This document shows positions 53,766 to 62,703 of a stretch of DNA of 64,000 bases, piece by piece (positions within the stretch are counted from its first letter, which is position 1; each line of letters starts with the position of its first letter). Under the pieces are notes generated by a model. The model made no database searches. It was not told the DNA's origin and saw nothing but the letters and a program-made list of their open reading frames with translations. The translations under genes and the position numbers were made by a program. The stretch is from positions 1,736,001-1,800,000 of the forward strand of contig NZ_CP107783.1 in assembly GCF_036345255.1 (NCBI RefSeq), written 5' to 3'. This DNA comes from Streptomyces sp. NBC_00569. GTDB taxonomy: Bacteria; Actinomycetota; Actinomycetes; Streptomycetales; Streptomycetaceae.

Positions 53766-54233
53766 TCATAGACCGAGCCGTACTGGTCCGGCTGGAACAC
53801 CAGAGGTGATCAGTTCCGTCAAAAGCGACGCAAGGTCGCGCGGGGAGAACAGATCGGCACCGGCATAAGCATCAACCTCCTCAGGTTGCCACCACTTCAG
53901 ACCGCTGATGTTCTCCGCGGCAAGTTGGTCGTCGGTCAGAGTCCCGCGCGGACTGAAATTGACAGTGCGTACGAGGAAGTAGTCGTTGATGACCCCGTCG
54001 TAGCCTTCGGCATGATCAGGCGCCACGACTTCCTGGTGCCAGACATGCGGCGGATCGGCCCTTACGACAAGACCAACCTCTTCACGCAGTTCACGGCGGA
54101 GAGCGGCAAATGGCGTCTCGCCCGGCTCGATTCCTTCGCCGGGAGCTGCCCACGACACGGGCGATAGATCGAACAGGTTGGCGGACGCCCAATAGCTCAC
54201 CGTCGCCGACCACACAAGTTGGACCAGAGCCAA
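53766..54233 (-). CDS. Nudix hydrolase, possibly 5'-truncated
   Basis: 155 residues. The Nudix box is GEGIEPGETPFAALRRELRE followed by EVGL, with the usual Gly, Glu and RExxEE positions. It hydrolyses nucleoside-diphosphate-linked compounds of unknown identity. The start is a TTG at 54233 without a ribosome-binding site, and the first 30 residues do not look like a standard Nudix N-terminus, so the 5' end may be altered. The upstream 54240-54300 region is AT-richer. Confidence 0.75.
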   Translation of the reverse strand: MALVQLVWSATVSYWASANLFDLSPVSWAAPGEGIEPGETPFAALRRELREEVGLVVRADPPHVWHQEVVAPDHAEGYDGVINDYFLVRTVNFSPRGTLTDDQLAAENISGLKWWQPEEVDAYAGADLFSPRDLASLLTELITSGVPAGPVRLGL

Positions 54234-54306
54234 AACTCGTGAACATTTATCGCCACAGAGATCGCTGAACGCTGCTCAAACTGGCCGACAAACACTGTCG
54301 CTGAAG

Positions 54307-54480
54307 GTGAACGAAACCACCTGGTGGACCGTGACCGGGAACGACATCACCCGCGCGCTGGAGGTGCACGGGAATCCGTGGGACCCGCACCGGCCATGGC
54401 TGGAGGAGTGGGAGCGGCTAGATGAGGCAGCGAAGGTTTTCGTCCCGCTAAGGGACGTACCGCAACTGGTCCTGGCATGA
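54307..54480 (+). pseudogene. partial gene end, unrecognised
   Basis: 58 plus-strand codons with GC-rich third positions read VNETTWWTVTGNDITRALEV then WDPHRPWLEEWERLDEAAKV and stop at 54480. The protein end looks genuine, but the upstream part is lost. No family recognised. Confidence 0.4.
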
Positions 54481-54666
54481 AGGTCGGTTGTCAGGACTGG
54501 ATCCCGGGGACACTGGGGCGATCCGTCGCCACGGTCGCGTCGTTCTCGCGGAAGGTCCGGTTTGGTCACTTGGTGTCCACGGGAGACCCAGCGCGCGACG
54601 GGTGACGGGCGGATCCTCCTTGGGAGATGAGACACAGGGGCCCCTTGTACGCGGTACGGTGCGCCG

Positions 54667-55101
54667 ATGTCAGCGATCAAGAAGTTCCAAGTCACCTTTG
54701 ACTGCGAAGAACCTGAGCGACTCGCTCGCTTCTGGTGTGAAGTGTTGGGGTACGTCATACCGTCGCCACCGGAGGGGTACGCCACTTGGGACGATTTCAA
54801 CCGCACCCTGCCTCCTGAGAAGCAGGGATCATGGTGCGCCTGCAGTGATCCGTCAGGCGTGGGCCCACGCCTGTACTTCCAGCGCGTCCCCGAAGGCAAG
54901 ATCGTCAAGAATCGGGTACATCTCGACGTGCGGGTCGGCACCGGGCTGGTGGGGGACGAGCGCCTCGCCACGCTCGAAGCCGAGTGCGCACGACTGGTCG
55001 CGCTCGGCGCCACCCACGTGCAAACGCTGTATGCCGATGAGGAAAACGAGTCGTGCATCCCCATGCTGGACATCGAGGGAAACGAATTCTGTATCGACTG
55101 A
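54667..55101 (+). CDS. VOC/glyoxalase family protein
   Basis: 144 residues with the vicinal-oxygen-chelate pattern: KKFQVTFDCEEPERLARFWC at the start, FQRVPEGKIVKNRVHLDVRV in the middle with a potential metal-binding His, and MLDIEGNEFCID at the end. Proteins of this form include glyoxalase/bleomycin-resistance relatives. The substrate is unknown. No operon partner. Confidence 0.85.
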   Translation: MSAIKKFQVTFDCEEPERLARFWCEVLGYVIPSPPEGYATWDDFNRTLPPEKQGSWCACSDPSGVGPRLYFQRVPEGKIVKNRVHLDVRVGTGLVGDERLATLEAECARLVALGATHVQTLYADEENESCIPMLDIEGNEFCID

Positions 55102-55168
55102 GCATTCCGAGCCGAGGAGGTGGGGGTGCCGTCTCCCTGGGACTTTCTGGTCGCGTATGGGGCGGGAG

Positions 55169-55270
55169 TTACCCCGTGAGGGCGAGGTTGTGGAGCCGGG
55201 CAATTCCGAGCATGGCGGTGTGAACGCCTTCGCCTTTCAGACGGCAGTCACGAAGGACAAGCCCCTGGCC
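55169..55270 (-). pseudogene. probable transposase C-terminal remnant
   Basis: The minus strand reads LRDCRLKGEGVHTAMLGIAR then LHNLALTG and a stop at 55169. I recall similar ends in actinobacterial DDE transposases of the IS1182/DDE_4 type, but this is from memory and uncertain. Confidence 0.35.
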
Positions 55271-55419
55271 GACGGGCCCGGGTTGCTGCTTCCCAAGCAC
55301 CTGGACGACGAGCGCGCCTGCCCGGGCTGGTGCCTGGCGCAGTGTTCCGCCGGCCCTGGCCAACGCCGTCCACGGGGGCGGGACTCTGGACGACGGCGTG
55401 ATCCGCTGCCGCCTGAGCC

Positions 55420-55447
55420 GTGCACAGGTCGGTTCGGACCTGTGCAC
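55420..55447. terminator. 11-bp perfect hairpin
   Basis: GTGCACAGGTC pairs with GACCTGTGCAC around a six-base loop. It could be a terminator for a lost plus-strand gene or a recombination site. Confidence 0.45.
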
Positions 55448-55486
55448 AGCTCAGGTATCTGTTGCTTCCCGTGCCGGCGTGCAAAC

Positions 55487-55539
55487 GGCAGCGGTCTTCA
55501 CGATCAGGTGGATCTGGTCGGATCGTGAAGGCCGCTGCC
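55487..55539 (-). terminator. 19-bp hairpin terminator of the amidase gene
   Basis: GGCAGCGGTCTTCACGATC at 55487-55505 pairs with 55521-55539 with a single G-U pair. It lies 19 bases beyond the amidase stop codon. Confidence 0.8.
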
Positions 55540-55557
55540 TTGGTGCAGTGCGGGGTG

Positions 55558-57834
55558 TTACTTGATGTAGACGAGTCCGTCCGTCGTGATCGTCGGACGA
55601 CCACTCGTGCCGACCACCACGATCTTCACGGTGTGCTTGGCGCTGCTGGACCACGACTTGGTCCAAATGGCCTGGCGGTAAAGGGTGCTGGACGACTTCA
55701 GGTCGACCGTACTGACCTTGACTCCGTCGACGTATACGTAGGCCTGCCCGGAGCTCGACGCCCGCGATGCCACCCACGAGGCGGAGCGGCCTGTGAACGT
55801 CCAGGTGAGGCTCGCGGCCTTGGAACCGCTGGAGTACGACTTGCCGCCGAGGTAGCTCGTGGAGGAACGGGACGTCCAGGTACCGGACTTGGTGGCCGAC
55901 GTCTCCTGAAGGATCATCGGGGTGAAGGAGGCGGACGATGTACGGGTGTTGCCCGCGTAGTCGTAGGCCTTCATCGACCAGGTGCTCGCGGTGCCGGATG
56001 CGGCGGTGCGGCTGGAGCTTGCCGTCGTCGGGCCGAAGGTGGCCGTCGTCGGGGTCAGCAGGCTCACGGACTTCAGCACGGTGTTGTCGGTCGCCTTCCA
56101 GCCGAGGGTGACCGGCACGGCGCTGGTGTTGACGGTGCCCGTGCGCAGGGAGAGCTTCGGTGCGGTGGTGAAGGTCGGTGCCGTCGTCTCCGCCACGACG
56201 TTCAGCGCCGGGGTCGTCGTGGTCTTGCCTGACTGGTGCACAGCCCGCACGGCGACGGTGTGGGTGCCCAGGGCCAGGGTGGTGCCCACGGACGTGGCCG
56301 TACCGGATGCGGTGGCGACAGCCTTGCCGTCCACCAGCAGCTCGAACTTGGAGATCAGCGAACCGGGCGTCGTCGTCGACCACTTCGCCGTGATGGCGCC
56401 CTTGGTGTAGTACGTCGAACCGGACTGGCCGGCGCCGGACAGCGAGGTGACCTTCAGGTCCTGCACCGGGCCGGACGCCCAGGCGCGGATCGTCGGCAAC
56501 TGGCCGTAGAGGGAGCTACCGGGGCACTGGGTGTTGTAGCCGTCGCGGTGGGCGGAGATCCGGTTGAACGTGTACTGGCTGCCGGCGGTGAAGCTGGTGC
56601 CGAAGTAGTTCGTCTGCGTCGCGCCGGCGGTGAGTTTCACGGTGGAGACGGGGTCGGCGTTGTACTGGCCGAGCTTCCAGGCCGCGATACGGGCGACAGA
56701 GGCCAGCGCCGCGTTGGTGGCGCCGGTGGAGGTGTGGTCGCCGAGCACCGCGATGCCTGCGGACTCCCGGTTCCACCCGTAGGTGTGCGCGCCGAGCACC
56801 GGCCGGTCGACGCCGCCCTTGCGGCCTTCGAAGATCGTGCCGCACTTGTCGACCAGGAAGTTGTAGCCGATGTCGTTCCAGCCGTTGGTCTGGGTGTGGT
56901 AGGCGTAGATGCCTCGCACGATCGACGCGGAGTCGGCGCAGGAGTAGTCGTTCGTCCCGTCACTGTGGTGGACGAAGACGGCCTTCACATCGGGGTTGTA
57001 CTCGGACGGGTCCGGGCTGAGCGACTCGTCTGCGCCCCATCCGGCCCGCGAGGTGATCGGCGGCTCGGGCACGGTGGACGGGGGCGCCGTCGGGATGGTG
57101 GCTGACGGGCTCGCGGACGCGCTCGGGGCGGAGGAAGGGGACGCGGGCGCGGACGGGGCGGCTGAGTCGCTCGGGGACGCGGAGTCGGTGGGCGTGACCG
57201 AGTCGGTGGGTGAAGCGCTGTCGCTGACGGCCGGCGCGACGTACGCGGCAGGCTTGGCCTTCATTTCGGCGGTGGTTGCCACGCCGGGGTCGACCAGGTT
57301 GACCTGGAGGCCCTTGGGCAGGCCCGCGTTGGTGGAGCCGTTCTTGCGGACGACCTGGACCTGGACGCCGTCGGAGGGGCCGACCCACAGCGGCTCGGAC
57401 GCGCCGCGCGTCTCGGCTCCGGCCTCGGGACTCTCCAACGGGTCGACGTTCGCTTCGAGGTCCTTCCAGGCAGTCCACGCGCCGGTCTCGAGGCTGCGGG
57501 TGCGCACCTGGGCGCTGCCGTGCAGCCGCTTGGTCGCCCCGGTCCAGGAGACGCCGAGCATCGAGAACTGCTTGGTCTGCGTGCCTGGCAGCTCACGCTT
57601 GCCGCTCGTGGTGCCCTTCAGCGCGAGGTCGTAGACCTTCACCGGCCGCTTGGCCCGGCCTGCTTCTGGATCCTGGGAAGGGGTGGCCACGGCGTAGGTG
57701 ACCAGGCCCCCGCCCCCCAGCACTACCGCGCCGAGCGTGATCCACGCCCGTCGTTTCAAGCTCAGTGGTCTGTATGCACGCGAGGTACGACGATTCAAGA
57801 CGATCCACCCCAATAGACGGCCGCGAAGGGCCAC
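55558..57834 (-). CDS. N-acetylmuramoyl-L-alanine amidase, modular
   Basis: 758 residues. A signal anchor (RRAWITLGAVVLGGGGLVTY) is followed by a domain of about 170 residues, then a Ser/Pro/Ala/Thr-rich linker (about 205-255). The PGRP/amidase-2 domain (about 260-430) has AVFVHHSDGTNDYSC, NFLVDKCGTIFEGRKGG and ISAHRDGYNTQCPG, which supply the zinc ligands and catalytic residues. The C-terminal 320 residues form two or three beta-rich modules with no visible catalytic motif. It should cleave peptidoglycan stem peptides. The start is GTG 57834 without a clear ribosome-binding site; a later start is possible. Confidence 0.9.
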   Translation of the reverse strand: MALRGRLLGWIVLNRRTSRAYRPLSLKRRAWITLGAVVLGGGGLVTYAVATPSQDPEAGRAKRPVKVYDLALKGTTSGKRELPGTQTKQFSMLGVSWTGATKRLHGSAQVRTRSLETGAWTAWKDLEANVDPLESPEAGAETRGASEPLWVGPSDGVQVQVVRKNGSTNAGLPKGLQVNLVDPGVATTAEMKAKPAAYVAPAVSDSASPTDSVTPTDSASPSDSAAPSAPASPSSAPSASASPSATIPTAPPSTVPEPPITSRAGWGADESLSPDPSEYNPDVKAVFVHHSDGTNDYSCADSASIVRGIYAYHTQTNGWNDIGYNFLVDKCGTIFEGRKGGVDRPVLGAHTYGWNRESAGIAVLGDHTSTGATNAALASVARIAAWKLGQYNADPVSTVKLTAGATQTNYFGTSFTAGSQYTFNRISAHRDGYNTQCPGSSLYGQLPTIRAWASGPVQDLKVTSLSGAGQSGSTYYTKGAITAKWSTTTPGSLISKFELLVDGKAVATASGTATSVGTTLALGTHTVAVRAVHQSGKTTTTPALNVVAETTAPTFTTAPKLSLRTGTVNTSAVPVTLGWKATDNTVLKSVSLLTPTTATFGPTTASSSRTAASGTASTWSMKAYDYAGNTRTSSASFTPMILQETSATKSGTWTSRSSTSYLGGKSYSSGSKAASLTWTFTGRSASWVASRASSSGQAYVYVDGVKVSTVDLKSSSTLYRQAIWTKSWSSSAKHTVKIVVVGTSGRPTITTDGLVYIK

Positions 57835-58623
57835 TTGCGAAAGTCACGTGAGACACATCCGTCACGGGATGGCTCACTCAGAGAGCGCGGCCGAGCCGGT
57901 AAACGTCACTCTCCATTGGGTGGGGTGACGGAGATCACTTGGCGTGATGTCGGGGGGCTATCCTGGGAGTTGGTCAGCTCATGACGACCAGCGCGTAGGA
58001 GTCGCTAGAAGTTCGTGAGGAGTTCACCCACTGCGTTGTACCTGGCCAACTTTGATGAGGATCGGCCCGCAGAATACAAGGACGTCGAATCCGACGATGC
58101 GGACCTCCCGAGGTGGGCTTGGCAGGATTCGGGATAGAGGAGCCCCCGAACCACGTAGGCCACACCCACCAGCAGTGACCCGAGCCCGTAGAACGAGGGC
58201 CGGGTGACTCAACTCCAGGGCAGCGTCCGGCCTGTGCGCATCGACGCCGCGCCTGCGCTGATGCGTGCCGAACCTCCCAGCACGCCGCTTCTGACGAATT
58301 AATGGGCCCCCTCCCGCTCCGTCCTGAGCACCCGGATGCCACTTCGTCTCGCGCGGCCACTGCACAGGCGACAATCCAAGGCTCCCAAGGCAAAAGCCAG
58401 CCCTTTCACAGCGCATGCTTTCGCCAAGGTGCGCCGGCAGCCGAGCGTGGGACACATCAGCCGCCGTGACCGCGAAAACACCGTATTCACCAGCTCGTTG
58501 ACATCTCGCACACGAGGTCAACGAGCCCCGTAGCTCCGCTCTCACCGAATGGGAAGCCGGGCCGTGAACTGGCCGCAAGCCTCGAGGGTCAGGCCTGTCC
58601 GTGGGTGGTGCCTTTCCAGTCCG
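57835..58623. other. 790-base stretch without a supported gene
   Basis: The first 120 bases should hold the amidase promoter. A minus-strand frame at 58299-58511 (NELVNTVFSRSRRLMCPTLG) has mixed codon use and no known domain, and longer frames nearby conflict with one another. I see nothing I can name. Confidence 0.35.
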
Positions 58624-59190
58624 TCACACGCGAGAGGTGTGTTGGTCCAGGATGGCCCGCAGCCGGTCGAGGCCCTCATCTTCACGCACACCCCGTTTGG
58701 GAAGGACACTGAGCCACGTGATGCTGGGGTCCCGGCTGAGCAGGACGAAGTGACCTGCCGTCTCCCGGTAGCCCTGGAAGAAAGACCACTTCTGGCTCAA
58801 AGTGCTGTGGTCGGTACGGCAGCTGATCCCGACCGGCGAAACGGTGACGCGGTACTCACCCTGCCACCCGACGACCCGCTGCACTTGCGCGGCCTGCAGC
58901 CGCGGATACCCCCACACCAGCAGGACGACGAACAAGAACAGGACCGTCGAGACCACGTCGATACTTCCGCGGCCCACGGTGGAGAGCAGCCACTGCCCCA
59001 CCCACAGTGCAAGGAACACACCGCGCAGCAGTAGCCCGGTCCGCTTGATCCGCTCACGGACCCGCAGGCCGACCAGTGCGTCGGCAGACTCGGGCCGGTA
59101 CGCCAACTGGACCGCGCTCTGTTCGTCCACGACACCGTCATAGGTTCCGGCGCTGTTGTTGGTGCCTTCGGCGCCGCCACTCTCGGCCAT
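58624..59190 (-). CDS. YcxB-like membrane protein
   Basis: 188 residues. Two adjacent helices (GLLLRGVFLALWVGQWLLST and STVLFLFVVLLVWGYPRLQA) separate a polar N-terminus from a cytoplasmic domain that resembles YcxB: EYR, then DHSTLSQKWSFFQGYRETAG and FVLLSRDPSITWLSVLPKRG. The function is unknown. ATG 59190 follows a strong GGGAGGGACG. Confidence 0.8.
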   Translation of the reverse strand: MAESGGAEGTNNSAGTYDGVVDEQSAVQLAYRPESADALVGLRVRERIKRTGLLLRGVFLALWVGQWLLSTVGRGSIDVVSTVLFLFVVLLVWGYPRLQAAQVQRVVGWQGEYRVTVSPVGISCRTDHSTLSQKWSFFQGYRETAGHFVLLSRDPSITWLSVLPKRGVREDEGLDRLRAILDQHTSRV

Positions 59191-59283
59191 CGTCCCTCCC
59201 CAGTACGAAGAATTGCGGATCCTACCGAACTTCAATGCCGAGTCGGACGGCCGCCGTTGCGCACGGTCCCGCGAGCCTCGGAA

Positions 59284-59670
59284 TCAGGCTCCACAGCGCG
59301 TTGCGCGCCCTGATCCCCAGGCTGCGGTGTGGGCGCCCGTGTCGCGCCGTGACATGGCCAGGTAGCCGAAGAATCTGGTGATCGCGACGGTCCACGCGAG
59401 GGTGACCGGCGACAGGCCGAGGCCGAGGCCGAGGCCGCCGCGGGTTATCCAGTCTGCGACGGAAGTTCCGAGGGAGCGGGTGATGACGTACGCGATCCCA
59501 AGCGCGGTCATCGCGCTCAGGGCGCCGAAGCGGTGGGCGAGGGCGGGCACGCAGTTGCCGACTGCGAAGAGGACGACCGACCCAGGTAACCGAAGCCGAC
59601 GGTGGCGGCGAGGTCACCCGCGGCGGTGCCGAGGCGAGAATCGCCGTCGTGCACCACTGGAGCTGCACGC
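59284..59670 (-). pseudogene. COG4705-like membrane protein, frameshifted
   Basis: The minus strand shows RFGALSAMTALGIAYVITRS, LGTSVADWITRGGLGLGLGL and LAWTVAITRFFGYLAMSRRD, typical of repetitive COG4705-type membrane proteins. The preceding part GTAAGDLAATVGFGYLG is in another frame, joined near 59585 where one base appears to be missing. The N-terminal helices are lost. Confidence 0.6.
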
Positions 59671-59677
59671 ACGGTCG

Positions 59678-60220
59678 TCAGTGTGCGGAGGGGGTGTAAC
59701 GGCGGCGTACTGCGCGCAGTTTGCGCAGCTCGCCCTCGAAGGTGATCGCGTCCACGGCACCGAACCACGGCACCGGAAGCCGGACGGCCTCGCCACTGCG
59801 CAGGGTGGCCTCGACACGGACGTTCGGGGTCTTCTGGCGCTTGTCGTTGGGCATCACCTGTATTTCCTGCAGGCGTACGATCTCGTCCCACTCCAGCCTG
59901 TGCCAGCGCAGCACGGTGCGGTAGCGCAGCCCGTCCGGACCCGCCTCCACGCGGCGCAAGAGGAACCCGAAGGCCGAGAAGAGGGCCCCCGCGCCGACGC
60001 ACGCGGAGGCGGCCGCCCATTGGTTGGCGTCCGGTCCCCCCAGAGCGGCCGCGCCCCCCATTGCGATGGCGGCCAGCGCAGCCACTGCGGTCCACCACCG
60101 TGCGGACGTCCCTCCGTAGCGGAGAGTCAACTCATCATCTGTTGCCACCTGCGTGATCCTGCCACCGGCCTGCTGCCGTGCGTAGCTCCCCGCAGGACGT
60201 AGTTTGATGATCACGCTCAC
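59678..60220 (-). CDS. membrane protein with bacterial PH-like domain
   Basis: 180 residues from GTG 60220. Two hydrophobic helices (AVAALAAIAMGGAAALGG; WAAASACVGAGALFSAFGFL) precede a beta-rich domain with GLRYRTVLRWHRLEWDEIVR and NVRVEATLRSGEAVRLPVPW, which fits the bacterial PH (bPH) domain of actinobacterial membrane proteins. The function is unknown. An upstream frame extends to 60310 but lacks a start site. Confidence 0.78.
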   Translation of the reverse strand: MSVIIKLRPAGSYARQQAGGRITQVATDDELTLRYGGTSARWWTAVAALAAIAMGGAAALGGPDANQWAAASACVGAGALFSAFGFLLRRVEAGPDGLRYRTVLRWHRLEWDEIVRLQEIQVMPNDKRQKTPNVRVEATLRSGEAVRLPVPWFGAVDAITFEGELRKLRAVRRRYTPSAH

Positions 60221-60732
60221 ACCCCGTGCGTTGCTGCTCAGATCTGAGCGGCAACAGCAGCGAGGGGTGGCCCCGGTCTTAAGACTGCTCAGACTTCCCC
60301 GGCCACCCACAGATCACGGCGCCCCTGCCGACCCACTGCCGCGCCTCGAGCACGAGAACCGTGGCGCTGGTCCGACGGCTGCGGCGCTCAACAGGTGTGA
60401 CACAGCACGATAGTTGGCCCGCCGTGCAGTCCAGTTGACCCCTCAAAGGGCGCTGCTCGGCGCACAGCCCCTTTGAGCTGCGAGAACGTGGCGCAGTCGG
60501 CGTGAGTGAGGCCCGGGAGACCGATCTGCGGGAGCTGCCGGGCGAGGAGACCGAGGAGGCGCGCCCGCTGGACCGCCCACCTGGCCGCGCACTCGAAGCT
60601 GGTTCAGCGCCCGCCCGATCATCACAGTCGAGGACGGCACGGCCGTGGTCGCCCGTTTCGATGAGGCCGTCCGCGACGCCCGGTCGCGCAAGGCCTGACT
60701 ACCAGGGCGCCATCCTCACCGGGCGCGGCCAG
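60221..60732. other. 510-base stretch with a small unrecognised remnant
   Basis: A plus-strand tail at 60612-60698 reads PIITVEDGTAVVARFDEAVR and then stops; it looks like the end of a lost gene. Nothing else is supported. Confidence 0.3.
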
Positions 60733-61590
60733 CTAGGTCCAGGCGTCCAGCCGCCGGGCGATCTGGTCGGCCGCGGCCAGCGGGAACGCGTGGTGTGAGA
60801 CCCCCGGCAGGACCTCGGTCCGCGCTCCCGGGAGCACCTCGGCGACGGCCCGGGAGACGCGGCCGGGGTCGTGGCAGCGGGCGCGCCCTGCCAGCAGCAC
60901 GCGCACCGGCAGCTCCCGCAGTGGGGCCGGGTCCGGCCGCGGCCCGGTGACCGGGCGGACGGCCGGGAAGCCGGCGCTCTCCTCCTGGAGCCGCAGCCAG
61001 GCCGTGTCGAGGGCCACTCCCCCGCTCTCCCAGGCGAGGAAGGAGCGGATCCGTCCCGGGGTGGGCCGCGCCAGCATCGGCAGTGCGCGCAGGACGTAGC
61101 CGGGGCTGAGGCCGGTGAAGACCTGGGTCGGGTCGAGCAGGACAAGGCCGGCGACGCGCTCCGCCCGCTGGGCCGCGTAGTGGGCGGTGATCCAGGCCCC
61201 GTAGGAGTGCCCGCCGAGCAGCACCGGACCCGCGTCGGGGCCCGCGGAACCGATCCCGTCGAGGACCGCGTCCAGCCAGCCGGCGAGGTCGTCGACGGAG
61301 CCGGCCGGACGCCCGGGTTGAGGCACGCTGAACCCCGGATCCCCCATCAGATCGACGCCGTGCACCCGGTAACGGCGGGCGAGCCCGGCCGCGGCGCAGG
61401 CGCCCCACACCGTGGAGGTGGCCCCGCCGCCCGGAAGCAGGACGAGCGGCGGCGCCGTGGCCGGGCCGCAGCTGTTGACCCGGGTGACCCCGTAGGGCGT
61501 CGGCAGGTCGGCGCGGTCGACCGGTCCGGGCCACCGGCTGAGGACCTCGTCGTAGGCGGTGCGGAAGGAACCGGGCACGATCACGGACAT
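60733..61590 (-). CDS. alpha/beta hydrolase
   Basis: 285 residues. The oxyanion region is LVLLPGGGATSTVWGACAAA, the nucleophile elbow is GGHSYGAWITAHYAAQRAER, and the catalytic His is in PGVSHHAFPLAA. The lid region differs from well-known esterases, so the substrate is open. It is divergent from a MarR-family regulator with two operator-like repeats between them, which suggests regulated expression in response to an aromatic or antibiotic-like ligand. ATG 61590 was chosen. Confidence 0.85.
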   Translation of the reverse strand: MSVIVPGSFRTAYDEVLSRWPGPVDRADLPTPYGVTRVNSCGPATAPPLVLLPGGGATSTVWGACAAAGLARRYRVHGVDLMGDPGFSVPQPGRPAGSVDDLAGWLDAVLDGIGSAGPDAGPVLLGGHSYGAWITAHYAAQRAERVAGLVLLDPTQVFTGLSPGYVLRALPMLARPTPGRIRSFLAWESGGVALDTAWLRLQEESAGFPAVRPVTGPRPDPAPLRELPVRVLLAGRARCHDPGRVSRAVAEVLPGARTEVLPGVSHHAFPLAAADQIARRLDAWT

Positions 61591-61599
61591 GTTGACCCC

Positions 61600-61634
61600 A
61601 TTATCTCGCCTGGCGATAATCTCGCTCAGCGAGA
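61600..61634. promoter_or_regulatory. MarR operator region with two inverted repeats
   Basis: ATTATC and GATAAT flank nine bases at 61600-61620, and TCTCGCT-C-AGCGAGA is a perfect inverted repeat at 61620-61634. Both lie in the 63-base gap between the divergent hydrolase and MarR genes. Confidence 0.7.
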
Positions 61635-61653
61635 GATCGTAGGCGGAGGCGAT

Positions 61654-62160
61654 GTGGACGACAACCAGGACGACGGCCATGGCAGGGCCGACCGGAGCGG
61701 CCGCGGGCCGCACGAGCCGGACAGCCTGCGGCTGGTGCACCTGTTGCGCGCCGTGACCGTCGAGTTCGGCCTGCGCCAGGCCGAGTTCGCCGCCCGCAAC
61801 GCCATGCACAGCACCGACGTACGGGCGTTGATCTGCCTCCTCGACGCCGTCCGGGCCGGCGAGCCGGCCACCGCCGGCCTGCTCGGCGCCCGCCTCGGCC
61901 TCAACTCGGCCGGCACCACCGCCGTGATCGACCGGCTGGAGCGGCTCGGACACGTGGCCCGGGTCCGCGACGACCGCGACCGGCGCCGTGTCCTGCTGCG
62001 CGTCGAGCCGGAGGCGATCCGTCTGGGCCAGGAGTTCTTCGGCCCCGTCATCGACGGGCTGCTGGGCGTGCTGGACTCCTTCGACCCCGCCGAACGGGAG
62101 ACCGTGCGGCGCTTCCTGACGGCTGCCCACGCCGTCCTCAGTCCGGAGCAGGACCGATGA
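61654..62160 (+). CDS. MarR-family transcriptional regulator
   Basis: 168 residues. The winged helix shows STDVRALICLLDAVRAGEPA, TAGLLGARLGLNSAGTTAVI and the wing ARVRDDRDRRRVLLRVEPEA. GTG 61654 follows GGAGG; the spacing of four bases is short. It is probably the repressor of the divergent alpha/beta hydrolase gene and of itself. Confidence 0.85.
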   Translation: MDDNQDDGHGRADRSGRGPHEPDSLRLVHLLRAVTVEFGLRQAEFAARNAMHSTDVRALICLLDAVRAGEPATAGLLGARLGLNSAGTTAVIDRLERLGHVARVRDDRDRRRVLLRVEPEAIRLGQEFFGPVIDGLLGVLDSFDPAERETVRRFLTAAHAVLSPEQDR

Positions 62161-62287
62161 CCGCTCCCTAGTGCTCTGACCGGGAAGGTTCGCCGGGTTG
62201 CTGGGAGGGTGGATGACGTACGACGACTTCCGACGGAGATCCGACTTATAGGATCTTGAGCCCAGGCATGGATGTCGGAGGGCAACG

Positions 62288-62686
62288 ATGGAAGAACCGC
62301 GGATACGCCTCGGCAACGATGACGTGTGGCTGGAACTGGCTCGGACCCGTGCAGACAGCTGGCAGATCACGGCAGATTGGTCCTCCTGGCTGACAGCTGA
62401 CTTCACCGCGGATCTCAGCGCTGCGGAGGTCGTGGACTTCGCGGCCCGCATGGTCTCTCACCTGCGCTCGTCGGCGGGTGGACGCTTTTCGGCGGCGGTG
62501 ACTCCCGGTCGGAACAATCCGCTGACGTTGAAGGCGGAGCCCGTCGGGGACGGTTTCGCCTTTTTCGTGCGCCTGACTCCCAATGGCGACGACGACGTGT
62601 GTCATTTGCAGATGGAGATCGATCCGATCGCCACGTTGGAACTTCGCGAGACGTTCAGTGCGCTGCACGGGGCGCTGGTGGTCTGA
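62288..62686 (+). CDS. hypothetical passenger protein inside the IS630-type transposon
   Basis: 132 residues (MEEPRIRLGNDDVWLELART, then SWQITADWSSWLTADFTADL). The central part SSAGGRFSAAVTPGRNNPLT and CHLQMEIDPIATLELRETFS suggest a beta-rich globular fold. I believe it is one of the many small DUF families of Streptomyces but cannot name it. GGAGGG precedes the ATG. It faces the transposase gene (convergent), and both lie between the inverted repeats. Confidence 0.8.
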   Translation: MEEPRIRLGNDDVWLELARTRADSWQITADWSSWLTADFTADLSAAEVVDFAARMVSHLRSSAGGRFSAAVTPGRNNPLTLKAEPVGDGFAFFVRLTPNGDDDVCHLQMEIDPIATLELRETFSALHGALVV

Positions 62687-62703
62687 CCCCCGAGGCCTCT
62701 TGG

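Larger units (their letters stand above)
55102..55557. other. region with a transposase remnant and two hairpins
   Basis: No intact gene. It contains a transposase 3' end at 55169-55270 (minus), a hairpin at 55420-55447 and the amidase terminator at 55487-55539. Confidence 0.45.
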
